Both the position numbers and the translations under genes were made by a program. Shown here piece after piece: positions 7,224 through 14,657 of a stretch of 20,317 bases of DNA. Numbering within the stretch: the first letter of the stretch is position 1; every line of letters begins with the position of its first letter. The notes under the pieces were generated by a model. That model saw only the letters and a program-made list of their open reading frames with translations. It was not told where the DNA came from and ran no database searches. The DNA comes from an uncultured Clostridia bacterium (GTDB taxonomy: Bacteria > Bacillota > Clostridia > Oscillospirales > Ruminococcaceae). Location of the stretch: contig CALCUE010000028.1 of assembly GCA_937906945.1 (NCBI GenBank), positions 1-20,317 on the forward strand. The letters run 5' to 3'.

Positions 7224-9206
7224 TTATGACTCCTTTCCAAGGGCGGAATCCACATGGCCTTCCGCCTTGTCGTAATAATCGTCGATGGCGCGAAGGAGCG
7301 CTTCCTTCGCCTCTTTTTCCGTGATGTCTTTGACCTGGGCGCCGGCCATGGTCTGGTGACCGCCGCCGCCGAGGGCTTCCATGATGATCTGTACGTTCAT
7401 GGTGCCGAGGCTTCGGGCCGAGAACGAAACGCCGACAGGCGTTTTATACAGGACGACGGAGGCGGCGACGCCTTCGATGGTCAGAAGTTCATCCGCCGCC
7501 TGCGGCGCTACCAGCGCGATATCCTCCGACGGGGAAGCGATGGAAACGGCGCAGCCCCGATAGATTTCGGCGCCGGACACGATTTTGGAGCGGTGCTGAT
7601 AGCTTTCGAGGCTTCCGGAGAAGAGCATTTTTACCTTGACGGTGTCGGCGCCCTGTTTCCGGAGATAGGCCGCCGCCTCAAAGGTGCGAACACCGGACCG
7701 CATCGAAAAGCTTTTGGTGTCGAGCATGATGCCGGCGAGAAGCGCCTCGGCCTCGGCCTTGCTGACCTTGCAGCTGCTGTCGAAATACTGGAGAAGCTCC
7801 GTCACCATCTCCGAAGCGGAGGAGGCGTAGGGCTCGTGATAGAAGATCATGGCGTTGTCGATGCTGCCGACCATCCGGCGGTGGTGGTCGATGACCGCCA
7901 CGTTCCGGCAGAGGGAATAGATCTCCTGCGATTCCAGAATGGTCCGCACATGGGTATCCACAATGATGAGAAGGGTGTTTTCGTTGATCGCGGTCTTGGC
8001 TTCCTCCGGCGAGAGGAAAAGCCCGAGGTTGCCGCTTTTTTCGGTTTTATCCAAAAGGGGCTTCGCCAAACAGGTCTCCCGGTTCACCACCACGAAAGCG
8101 TCCTTGCCGAGGTCCCGGCAGGCTTCCGCCATGGCGATCCCGGCGCCGACGCAGTCGAGGTCGCCGAAGCGGTGACCCATGACGAGCACGTTGGAACTGG
8201 AACCGATCAGATCGCAAAGAGCCGCCGCGACGACTCTCGTTTTGACTTTGGTGCGCTTTTCGACGCCTTTGGCGAAGCCGCCGTAAAACTCATAGCCGTT
8301 GAGGTTGCGAACAGCGGCCTGGTCGCCGCCGCGACCCAGCGCCATTTCCAAAGCCTGCGCCGAAAATTCCTGGAGCCGGTCGAGGCTGTAATCCCCACGG
8401 GCAACGCCGATGGAAAGGGTCACCGGCTGATCTTCGCCGGTGCGGATCTTCCGGGCTTTATCGAGAATGGAGAACCGCTCCTCCTCCATAACCCGGAGGT
8501 ACTGTTCCTCGACGATGGCGATATATTTGGAGGTGCCGTAGTGTTTGATCAAAGCGTGGGTGCTTCCGGAAAAATCCTCGAAGAGGTTTTCAATGTCGCC
8601 CATGATGCGGCTTTTTTCGCTCTCTTTGCAGTTGGCGAAAAGGTCCTCGAGGTTATCCAGAACGATGGACAAAACGGCGGGACGGCTTTCGTCATAGAGC
8701 TTTGTCACCCGTTTTTCCTCGGTGCGGTCAATGAAATAGAGGGCATAAAGAGGTTCTTCCAGATCGGCGGAGCCGCTGGCGTTGACGAGGAACTCGCCGT
8801 CCCGGACGGAAATTTCGCTTCCGTCGGGCAAAAAGGCTTTTTCGAGGTCGAAGCCGTCGAACAGAGTTTCGGCCTTTTCGCCGAAACAGTCGGAGCCTTT
8901 CATCACCCGTTCATGGAACACCTTGTTGGACCAGAGAACGACGTGGCTTTTGTCGATGACCGCTACCGGCATCGGGAATTTGAGGAGCGTGTCGTCCTCA
9001 ACGGCGCCGAGGCGCTTTTCGACGAAGGAAAGAAAATTCCGGGCGTCCTTCTGGGAATGGAAGATCCGCCAGATGGCGAAAGCGACGGCGACGATGGTCA
9101 AAGCCGCCTCGATATAGAAAAGCGTTTTGTTAAAAAGGGCGGTGAGGCCGGTGAAAACGATCAGCAGCGCGGCAAAAACGATCAGCGTCACTTCCAGAAG
9201 ATCCAT
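7224..9206 (-). CDS. gdpP: GdpP-type cyclic-di-AMP phosphodiesterase
   Basis: GdpP hydrolyses c-di-AMP to pApA at the membrane, affecting cell-wall stress and potassium homeostasis. The layout over 660 residues is two N-terminal membrane helices (about 6-24 and 30-47), a PAS-like region (about 77-160), a degenerate GGDEF region (about 170-310), and a DHH domain with GHRFGDLDCVG (344-354), VDTH (416-419), DHHRR (440-444) and LDTKS (495-499). A DHHA1 domain with GGGGHQ (613-618) closes it. The metal-binding residues look intact. The first ATG is poorly placed: AAAGGAGG (9227-9234) is 20 bases away, but only 8 bases from an in-frame CTG (9216-9218) that would add the residues MKKN. I give the ATG coordinates but consider the CTG start likely. 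It is the first gene of the operon. Confidence 0.94.
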   Translation of the reverse strand: MDLLEVTLIVFAALLIVFTGLTALFNKTLFYIEAALTIVAVAFAIWRIFHSQKDARNFLSFVEKRLGAVEDDTLLKFPMPVAVIDKSHVVLWSNKVFHERVMKGSDCFGEKAETLFDGFDLEKAFLPDGSEISVRDGEFLVNASGSADLEEPLYALYFIDRTEEKRVTKLYDESRPAVLSIVLDNLEDLFANCKESEKSRIMGDIENLFEDFSGSTHALIKHYGTSKYIAIVEEQYLRVMEEERFSILDKARKIRTGEDQPVTLSIGVARGDYSLDRLQEFSAQALEMALGRGGDQAAVRNLNGYEFYGGFAKGVEKRTKVKTRVVAAALCDLIGSSSNVLVMGHRFGDLDCVGAGIAMAEACRDLGKDAFVVVNRETCLAKPLLDKTEKSGNLGLFLSPEEAKTAINENTLLIIVDTHVRTILESQEIYSLCRNVAVIDHHRRMVGSIDNAMIFYHEPYASSASEMVTELLQYFDSSCKVSKAEAEALLAGIMLDTKSFSMRSGVRTFEAAAYLRKQGADTVKVKMLFSGSLESYQHRSKIVSGAEIYRGCAVSIASPSEDIALVAPQAADELLTIEGVAASVVLYKTPVGVSFSARSLGTMNVQIIMEALGGGGHQTMAGAQVKDITEKEAKEALLRAIDDYYDKAEGHVDSALGKES

Positions 9207-9283
9207 ATTCTTTTTCAGCGGAAAAACCTCCTTTCCGGTCGGTGGAAAAACAAAATTCCCAAGTATAGTAATAGATAATAATT

Positions 9284-9312
9284 ATTATAGCAAAAAACAA
9301 AGTATAATACAA
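9284..9312 (-). promoter_or_regulatory. Promoter of the gdpP-rplI-dnaB-tilS-hpt-ftsH operon
   Basis: On the minus strand, TTGTAT (9307-9312) and TATAAT (9284-9289) are separated by 17 bp in a very AT-rich stretch. No terminator or comparable promoter is seen between the following six genes, so this may drive all of them. Internal promoters cannot be excluded. Confidence 0.78.
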
Positions 9313-9345
9313 CTATAAAAATAAAAAATTCAGGAAGCTTTCGGG

Positions 9346-9384
9346 CGGGAGCACCGCCTGCGGCGGATGCAGGCTTTGCTCCCG
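9346..9384. repeat. Long hairpin upstream of the gdpP promoter
   Basis: Outer arms cgggagca/tgctcccg (9346-9353/9377-9384), a 2x2 internal loop, then inner arms gcctgc/gcaggc (9356-9361/9369-9374) with a 7-base loop. It abuts element copy B on its left and may be an extra module of it. There is no T tract, so it is not a standard terminator. Confidence 0.7.
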
Positions 9385-9390
9385 ACAAGG

Positions 9391-9552
9391 GGAGCTTCTG
9401 AGAACCTCCCGACCGGAGGGAGGTGTCATTTTCGGCTTTGCCGAAAATGACGGAAGGAGCCCGGCGACCAACGATAAAACCGGATGAAATGTCGGATAAA
9501 CGGAACATAGAAAAAACTGTCTCTGTCTTTCCGCTTCTGCAAACTCTTTCCC
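9391..9552 (+). repeat. Intergenic hairpin element, copy B (right end missing)
   Basis: This copy lies in the gap between gdpP and cysK. It shares with copies A and C the cctcccgaccggagggagg hairpin (9405-9423), the core at 9454-9472, and the A-rich middle. Its variable stem is a perfect 12 bp (9425-9436/9440-9451), with a sequence different from the stems of A and C. It stops after actctttccc, where A and C continue with gggtcgccaatctccctcag; the two closing hairpins are absent and the cysK terminator follows directly. It contains no gene. Confidence 0.85.
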
Positions 9553-9556
9553 ACCA

Positions 9557-9586
9557 AAAAAGCCCCGCTGACGCGGGGCTTTTTTC
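9557..9586 (-). terminator. Terminator of cysK
   Basis: The 8-bp stem agccccgc/gcggggct (9561-9568/9573-9580, 4-base loop tgac) begins 4 bases after the cysK stop codon. It has a U tract on the minus strand and a T tract on the other side. Confidence 0.9.
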
Positions 9587-10511
9587 ATTCAAAATAATCG
9601 CCGGAAAGATAGCGGTTCCCAGTGTCCGGGAAGATCATCACGATGTTTTTTCCGGCGTTTTCCGGTCGTTTCGCCAGTTCCACCGCCGCCGCCAAAGCGC
9701 CGCCGGAGGAAATTCCGCCGAGATAGCCCTCCTTTTTCGCCAGAAGCCGTCCGTAGCGGTAGGCGTCCTCGTCGGAGATCGCCAGAATTTCGTCAATGAC
9801 CGAAAGATCGACGTTGCCCGGTTTATAATTGGGCCCGATGCCCTGAATTTTATGGCTCCCGACCCGGTTTTCGGTGAAAAGCGGCGAGGAAGCCGGCTCG
9901 TAACCGACGACTTTCACGCTGGGAATGTGCTCTTTGAGGTACCGTCCGGTGCCGGAAACAGTGCCGCCGGTGCCGATCCCGGCGACAAAAAGGTCGATCT
10001 TTCCGTCGGTCTGCTCCAGAAGCTCCGGACCGGTGGTGCGGATGTGCGCCAGCGGGTTGTCGGGGTTCTCGAACTGGGACGGCATAAAACTGCCCGGGTT
10101 TTCCGCCAGAATTTCTTTCGCTTTTTCAATGCAGCCGGTCATTCCCAGTGCGCCCGGCGTCAGCACAAGCTCGGCACCGAGGGCGCTGAGCACCTTCCGG
10201 CGCTCGATGCTCATGGAGTCGGGCATGACGATCACGCACCGGTAGCCTTTGGTCGCCGCCACGGCGGCAAGCCCGATCCCGGTGTTGCCGCTGGTCGGTT
10301 CCACAATGAGGGAATTCGGCTTGAGCATCCCTTTTTTCTCCGCTTCCTCAATGAGTGAGCACGCCACGCGGTCCTTACTGCTTCCCCCGGGGTTCAGTCC
10401 CTCCAGTTTGGCGAAAAGGTGGGCCGAAAGGCCCTCCTCCGCCTCGATCCGGCAAAGCTCCAGAAGGGGCGTTCCCCCCACCAGCTCACAAAAATTCTTC
10501 GCGATTTTCAA
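9585..10511 (-). CDS. cysK: Cysteine synthase (O-acetylserine sulfhydrylase)
   Basis: This is a PLP-dependent enzyme that forms cysteine from O-acetylserine and sulfide in the cytosol. At 308 residues it has the normal family length. Motifs are LNPGGSSKDRVA with the PLP lysine (more often PGGSVKDR), PTSGNTGIGLA, AGIGTGGTVSGTGRYLKE (phosphate-binding loop), and GISSGGAL. The start is TTG (10509-10511) preceded by AAGGAGGAG. The gene is monocistronic, with its own promoter and terminator. No T-box, SAM or other riboswitch is evident in its leader of about 77 bases. Cystathionine beta-synthase-like relatives exist, but the length and motifs fit CysK best. Confidence 0.94.
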   Translation of the reverse strand: MKIAKNFCELVGGTPLLELCRIEAEEGLSAHLFAKLEGLNPGGSSKDRVACSLIEEAEKKGMLKPNSLIVEPTSGNTGIGLAAVAATKGYRCVIVMPDSMSIERRKVLSALGAELVLTPGALGMTGCIEKAKEILAENPGSFMPSQFENPDNPLAHIRTTGPELLEQTDGKIDLFVAGIGTGGTVSGTGRYLKEHIPSVKVVGYEPASSPLFTENRVGSHKIQGIGPNYKPGNVDLSVIDEILAISDEDAYRYGRLLAKKEGYLGGISSGGALAAAVELAKRPENAGKNIVMIFPDTGNRYLSGDYFE

Positions 10512-10594
10512 AACGTTTCTCCTCCTTCAGCGGATGCGGATTTTTTGCGATAGAAAAGTCAAAGCCTTGTCCCCGCTTTCCGTTTTCCTCTCCA

Positions 10595-10623
10595 ATTATA
10601 CACTTCCCCCGAAGAACTTGCAA
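10595..10623 (-). promoter_or_regulatory. Promoter of cysK
   Basis: On the minus strand, TTGCAA (10618-10623) and TATAAT (10595-10600) are separated by 17 bp. Its -35 box lies only 7 bp from the -35 box of the divergent psuG promoter. Confidence 0.78.
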
Positions 10624-10630
10624 TTAGTAT

Positions 10631-10659
10631 TTGACAAGCGGACGTTTTTTTATTATATT
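10631..10659 (+). promoter_or_regulatory. Promoter of psuG
   Basis: TTGACA (10631-10636) and TATATT (10654-10659) are separated by 17 bp. The leader to the ATG at 10703 is about 37 bases and ends in AAGGAGG (10685-10691). Confidence 0.75.
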
Positions 10660-10702
10660 ATATACGTAATAGTTTACTCACGAAAAGGAGGAACTTTCTT
10701 TT

Positions 10703-12730
10703 ATGAACCTGAAACCCTATCTCGAGCTTTCGCCGGAAGTCGCCGCCGCCCTGCAGGAAGGCAAACCGGTCGTCGCTCTCGAATCCTCGATCATCAGCCA
10801 CGGCATGCCCTATCCCCAGAACGTTCAGACCGCCAAAACCGTCGAGCGTCTGATCCGCGCCGAGGGCGCCGTTCCGGCCACCATCGCCGTCCTCAAAGGA
10901 AAACTGAAAGTCGGTCTTTCCGCCGACGAGATCGAATATCTTGGTAAAAAAGGCAAAACCGTCGCCAAGGCGTCCCGCCGGGATCTGCCGCTTCTTCTCG
11001 CCAAAGGGCTTGACGGCGGCACCACCGTCGCCGCCACCATGATCATCGCCTCTCTGGCGGAGATCGGCGTTATGGCCACCGGCGGCATCGGCGGCGTCCA
11101 TCGCGGCGCCGAGACCACCATGGATATTTCCGCCGACCTTGAGGAACTGGCTCAGACCGACGTTGCCGTCGTCTGCGCCGGACCGAAAGCCGTTCTCGAT
11201 ATCGGCCTCACCCTCGAATACCTCGAAACCAAAGGCGTTCCCGTCGTCGGCTTCGGAACCAACGAACTGCCGGCGTTCTATTGCCGGGAAAGCGGTTTTT
11301 CCGTCGATTACCGGGTCGATTCCCCGGCGGAACTGGCCACCGCGATCAAAGCCAAACGGGATCTCGGTCTCCACGGCGGCCTTCTTATCGCCAACCCGGT
11401 GCCGAAAGAGCACGCCATGAGCAAGGCGCAGGCCGACATGGTCATTGACCGTGCCGTCAAAGCCGCCGCCGACAACGGCATCAAAGGCAAGGAACTGACG
11501 CCCTTCCTTCTCGCTCTTATCAAAGAGATGACCGGCGGCATGAGCCTTGACACCAACATCGAGCTTGTGTATAACAACGCCCGCCTTGCCGCCAAAACCG
11601 CCGTCGCTCTCGCCGGCATGAAAGGCGAAGACGAGGACGAAAGCCTCGATACTCTCCGGGCGGAGATCGCCGACGACACCGCCGAAAGCATCGGCCGGGA
11701 GATCGCCGCGTTCCGTACCGAGGTCGAGGGTCTCATCAACCAGCGCATGGCCGCCATGCCGGTGAACCCCTATATGAATCCTTATGTCAACCCGTATATG
11801 AACCCCTATGCCGCTCAGCAGCAGCCGCAGGCTCCTTACGGTCAGCCCGGTTTCCCGCCGCAGCAGGCGCCGTTCCAGCCGAACCCCTACGCCGCTCAGC
11901 CGCAGCCGCAACCCAATCCGTATGCGGCTCAGCCGCAGCCCGCTCCTTACGTCAACCCGTATAAACCGGAAAGACCGGAGCCGCAGCCCGAACCGGCCAC
12001 GCCCGATATCCAGACGCCCAATAACCCCTACGCCGCCATTCCTTCGGACCGCTGGGTGAACCCCTTCTCCCCGAAGAACCAGGGCAAATCCATCCGGGAA
12101 CTCATTCCCGACGTCGATGAACTCATCGCCGAACAGACCGCGCCGGAAACTCCGGCGGAACCGGAGCTCGGCGGCGACGCCCCCATTGCCGAAGAGGAGG
12201 TCTCCGATAACGTGATCGCCAGAACGTCCGACGAAGTCATGGCCATGGTCGAGGAATCCGTTGCCGAAGAGATCGAGGAAGCTCCCGTTGAGGAAGCCGC
12301 CGAAGAACCGGTCGAAGAACCGGTGGCGGAGGAAGCTCCCGCCGAACAAGTCGCCGAAGCGCCTGCCGAAGAAGCTCCCGTCGAGGAGGAAGAGGACGAA
12401 AACGCCCTGACCGAATACGTCCCGCCGGTCCACGAGAAAAAAGAACGCAAGCCCGATAACCAGAACAAACCGGAGATGGACGGCGAGGGCATGACCTCCT
12501 ATGACCCGGAATTCTACCGCAAGAGAGCCGAGGAGCGCAAACAGCGCATTGCCGAAGCCGCCGGCGAATCCAAACACAAAGAGGAAGCCAAAGCCGCCGA
12601 GCCGGAATATGTGGACTGCAAAGGCCCGCTGGAATATACCGGCGAGCATCCGTGGGCGTGGAAATGCACCCGCTGCGGCCAGATCTTCCAGAAACACGAA
12701 ATTCCGCATAAATGCATCAAGACCGACTGA
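10703..12730 (+). CDS. psuG: Pseudouridine-5'-phosphate glycosidase fused to a disordered, zinc-finger-like C-terminal extension
   Basis: Residues 1-305 are a complete PsuG, which splits pseudouridine 5'-phosphate to uracil and ribose 5-phosphate. The conserved blocks are ALESSIISHGMPYPQN (Glu27), VAKASRRDLP (Lys89), ATGGIGGVHRGAETTMDISA (Asp141), CAGPKAVLDI (Lys162, the expected Schiff-base lysine) and SLDTNIELVYNNARLA. The family usually ends near here, at about 300-310 residues. The frame continues without a stop through a charged helix-like segment (306-350), NPY repeats and a Gln/Pro-rich tract (355-450), a Glu/Ala/Pro acidic tract (480-565), a charged helix (600-635) and a Cys/His cluster (Cys639, Cys655, Cys658, His665, His669, Cys671). 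The codon style is the same throughout, so this looks like one gene. AAGGAGG precedes the ATG. No pseudouridine kinase gene is adjacent. A weak 5-bp stem with a short T run overlaps the stop. The role of the extension is unknown. Confidence 0.9.
   Translation: MNLKPYLELSPEVAAALQEGKPVVALESSIISHGMPYPQNVQTAKTVERLIRAEGAVPATIAVLKGKLKVGLSADEIEYLGKKGKTVAKASRRDLPLLLAKGLDGGTTVAATMIIASLAEIGVMATGGIGGVHRGAETTMDISADLEELAQTDVAVVCAGPKAVLDIGLTLEYLETKGVPVVGFGTNELPAFYCRESGFSVDYRVDSPAELATAIKAKRDLGLHGGLLIANPVPKEHAMSKAQADMVIDRAVKAAADNGIKGKELTPFLLALIKEMTGGMSLDTNIELVYNNARLAAKTAVALAGMKGEDEDESLDTLRAEIADDTAESIGREIAAFRTEVEGLINQRMAAMPVNPYMNPYVNPYMNPYAAQQQPQAPYGQPGFPPQQAPFQPNPYAAQPQPQPNPYAAQPQPAPYVNPYKPERPEPQPEPATPDIQTPNNPYAAIPSDRWVNPFSPKNQGKSIRELIPDVDELIAEQTAPETPAEPELGGDAPIAEEEVSDNVIARTSDEVMAMVEESVAEEIEEAPVEEAAEEPVEEPVAEEAPAEQVAEAPAEEAPVEEEEDENALTEYVPPVHEKKERKPDNQNKPEMDGEGMTSYDPEFYRKRAEERKQRIAEAAGESKHKEEAKAAEPEYVDCKGPLEYTGEHPWAWKCTRCGQIFQKHEIPHKCIKTD
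11764..11967 (+). repeat. In-gene tandem NPY / Gln-Pro repeats of psuG
   Basis: Irregular repeats of aacccctatatgaa-type units encode NPYMNPYVNPYMNPYA and then several copies of NPYAAQPQPQ-like sequence. Such repeats can change length by slippage. They mark the start of the non-enzymatic extension. Confidence 0.8.
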
Positions 12731-12772
12731 GTCCGGTCTTTTCCCGTTATCCTTTCCTGAAAGGGGCTTTTT

Positions 12773-13330
12773 ATGGACGAAATTTTCACCGCCGGGATCC
12801 GTCCCGGCGGTCTTACCGCCGGACGGGAGATCCGGATCCTCATCTGTCATATCCTTGCCGGCGTTTCGGAACCGATGAGCCTTGACGAGATGACCGAGGC
12901 GGTCCTCTCCGACGGCACCGCCAACTATTTCGAGTTTGCCGACGCCCTTTCGGAGCTCTGTGAAAGCGGCTCGGTGATGTCTTTCAAAACCGACGCCGGT
13001 CTTTCGGAATACACCGTGACGGACAAAGGCAAAGTCGCCGCCGCCACCCTGCAAAACGACCTCCCGGCCTCCATCCGGGAGCGGTCCGTCCAATCGGCCA
13101 AAGCCATTTTACAGCGCCGCCGGATCGAGAAGGAGAATCTGGTTTCCATCACGAAAACGGAGGACGGTTTCAAGATCCATATGCGCGTCACCGATATCGG
13201 CACCGACCTTATGGAGCTTTCCCTTTTTATGCCGACCCGGGAACAGGCGCAGGCCGTCAAGGAACGGTTCCTGCAGGACCCGGCGGGCACCTATACCGGC
13301 GTGCTTTCGGCGCTGGCCGGTGATTTTTAA
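12773..13330 (+). CDS. DUF4364 family protein (winged-helix-like)
   Basis: This 185-residue cytoplasmic protein has no signal or membrane segment. The N-terminal part (REIRILICHILAG, then LDEMTEAVLSDGTANYFEFADALSEL and YTVTDKGKVAA) has the helix-turn-helix-plus-wing pattern of DUF4364, a family seen mainly in Clostridia with a proposed DNA-binding fold. The C-terminal half (about 125-185) looks like alternating strands and helix, with IHMRVTDIGTDLMELSLFMP. An AAGGGG site precedes the ATG, 42 bp after psuG, and ddl begins 18 bp downstream, so the three are probably co-transcribed. The function is unknown. The family call rests on pattern recognition. Confidence 0.72.
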   Translation: MDEIFTAGIRPGGLTAGREIRILICHILAGVSEPMSLDEMTEAVLSDGTANYFEFADALSELCESGSVMSFKTDAGLSEYTVTDKGKVAAATLQNDLPASIRERSVQSAKAILQRRRIEKENLVSITKTEDGFKIHMRVTDIGTDLMELSLFMPTREQAQAVKERFLQDPAGTYTGVLSALAGDF

Positions 13331-13348
13331 GAAAAAGAGGTCTTTTTT

Positions 13349-14419
13349 ATGACGAAAAAAACCGTCGCCCTGCTTTTCGGCGGCGTTTCCAGCGAACACG
13401 AAGTTTCCTGCATGTCCGTTTCCTCCGTCTATGAAAACATCGACCGGGAAAAATATGACGTGCTCCTTTTCGGGATCACCAAAACGGGCGAATGGTACCT
13501 CTATGACGGCGACATTGACTCTGTCCGGAAAGACCAATGGCCCGATGACGCCGAACACCTTCAGAAAGCCTTCCTCTGCCCGGATCGAGCCGTTCACGGT
13601 GCCATGGTGCTCAAAGACGGCGTTTGGGAAACGAAACCGATCGACGTCGTTTTCCCCGTTCTTCACGGCAAAAACGGCGAGGACGGCACCATGCAGGGCC
13701 TTCTGGAGATCGCCGGCATTCCTTACGTCGGGTGCGACGTGCTTTCCTCCGCTGTCTGCATGGATAAGGATGTCTGCCACGCCATTCTGAAAGCCGCCGG
13801 CGTTCCGCAGGTCCAATGGCTCACCTATACGAAAGAAAAGCCCTTCGAGGAAGCCTATGAGGAAGTGGCCGAGACCCTCGGCTACCCCGTTTTCGTCAAA
13901 CCGGCCAACGCCGGTTCCTCCGTCGGGATCACCATGGTCAAGGACGCCGACGGATTGGAGGCCGCTTTTGAACTGGCCTTCCAAAACGATAAAAAAATCG
14001 TCGTCGAAGCGGCGGTCAAGGACCCCATCGAGGTGGAGTGTTCCGTCCTCGGCAACCGCGACCCCATCGCCGGTTTCTTAGGCGAAGTCGTTCCCGCCGA
14101 CGAATTCTATAGCTACGACGCCAAATATTACAACGCCGAAAGCAAGCTTTATATCCCCGCCCGTCTTTCCGAGGAAAAGACCGAGGAAATTCGGGAAACG
14201 GCCAAACGCGCCTATCAGGTGCTCGGCTGTTCCGGCATGACAAGGGTGGATTTCCTGGTCGAACGGGCCACCGGTAAGGTCGTCCTCAACGAGCCGAACA
14301 CCCTGCCGGGCTTCACCAATATCTCCATGTACCCGAAGCTTCTCATGGCCGCCGGTATGACCTATTCCGGCATCATCGACCGCCTTTTAGAGCTGGCTCT
14401 GGAAAAAAGCGAGGAATAA
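13349..14419 (+). CDS. ddl: D-alanine--D-alanine ligase
   Basis: This ATP-grasp enzyme makes the D-Ala-D-Ala dipeptide for peptidoglycan precursors. At 356 residues it has the normal length. Motifs are LLFGGVSSEHEVS (8-20), VVFPVLHGKNGEDGTMQGLLE (100-120), FVKPANAGSSVGI (182-194, nucleotide-binding loop), the omega-loop FYSYDAKYYN (253-262), and LNEPNTLPGFTNISMYPKL (313-331). The tyrosine/lysine-type omega loop indicates D-Ala-D-Ala rather than the D-Ala-D-Lac specificity of VanA-type ligases. GAGG lies about 9 bases upstream of the ATG. The nearby murI gene supplies D-Glu for the same pathway. No clear terminator follows; element copy C begins 25 bp after the stop. Confidence 0.96.
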   Translation: MTKKTVALLFGGVSSEHEVSCMSVSSVYENIDREKYDVLLFGITKTGEWYLYDGDIDSVRKDQWPDDAEHLQKAFLCPDRAVHGAMVLKDGVWETKPIDVVFPVLHGKNGEDGTMQGLLEIAGIPYVGCDVLSSAVCMDKDVCHAILKAAGVPQVQWLTYTKEKPFEEAYEEVAETLGYPVFVKPANAGSSVGITMVKDADGLEAAFELAFQNDKKIVVEAAVKDPIEVECSVLGNRDPIAGFLGEVVPADEFYSYDAKYYNAESKLYIPARLSEEKTEEIRETAKRAYQVLGCSGMTRVDFLVERATGKVVLNEPNTLPGFTNISMYPKLLMAAGMTYSGIIDRLLELALEKSEE

Positions 14420-14444
14420 ACGGCTTTCCCCTTTTGGAGAAGGA

Positions 14445-14657
14445 GGAACTTCTAAGCCTCCCGACCGGAGGGAGGTGGCTTTTTGCTGAAGGCAAAAAGC
14501 CGAAAGGAGCCCGGCGACCAACGATAAAATCGGATAAAACTCCGGATAAACAAAATAGAAAAAAGTACCTCGATTATTTGTTCCTTCGAACCGTTTCTCG
14601 GGTCGCCAATCTCCCTCAGTCTCGCTTCGCTCGACAAGCTCCCTCTCGGAGGGAGCC
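14445..14657 (+). repeat. Intergenic hairpin element, copy C (most complete)
   Basis: This 213-bp copy fills most of the gap between ddl and murI and has all modules. These are the cctcccgaccggagggagg hairpin (14457-14475), the variable stem (10 bp, 14477-14486/14492-14501), the 19-base core (14504-14522), the A-rich middle, the imperfect stem at about 14618-14634, and the terminal gctccct/agggagc hairpin (14638-14656). Positions 14468-14657 line up almost base for base in length with copy A 1-191. The open frame that runs through it into murI has no ribosome binding site and is not real. Confidence 0.88.

Noticed and set aside
7254..9278. A 674-codon open frame opposite gdpP, and similar long frames opposite ftsH and argS
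   Set aside because: They are shadows of GC-rich genes whose third codon positions leave few stops on the other strand; no recognisable domains or start signals are present.
10512..10594. Possible T-box or sulfur-related riboswitch ahead of cysK
   Set aside because: The leader is only about 77 bases, has no terminator/antiterminator pair, and no T-box sequence is visible.
12721..12745. Terminator overlapping the psuG stop
   Set aside because: The stem is only about 5 bp (gaccg/cggtc) and the T run is short. It may attenuate at most, so I did not list it as a terminator.
10658..13093. An 811-codon open frame opposite psuG
   Set aside because: It is the mirror of the strongly biased codons of psuG, has no ribosome binding site and gives a low-complexity Gly/Phe/Arg-rich product. 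The plus-strand gene has clear homology and signals.
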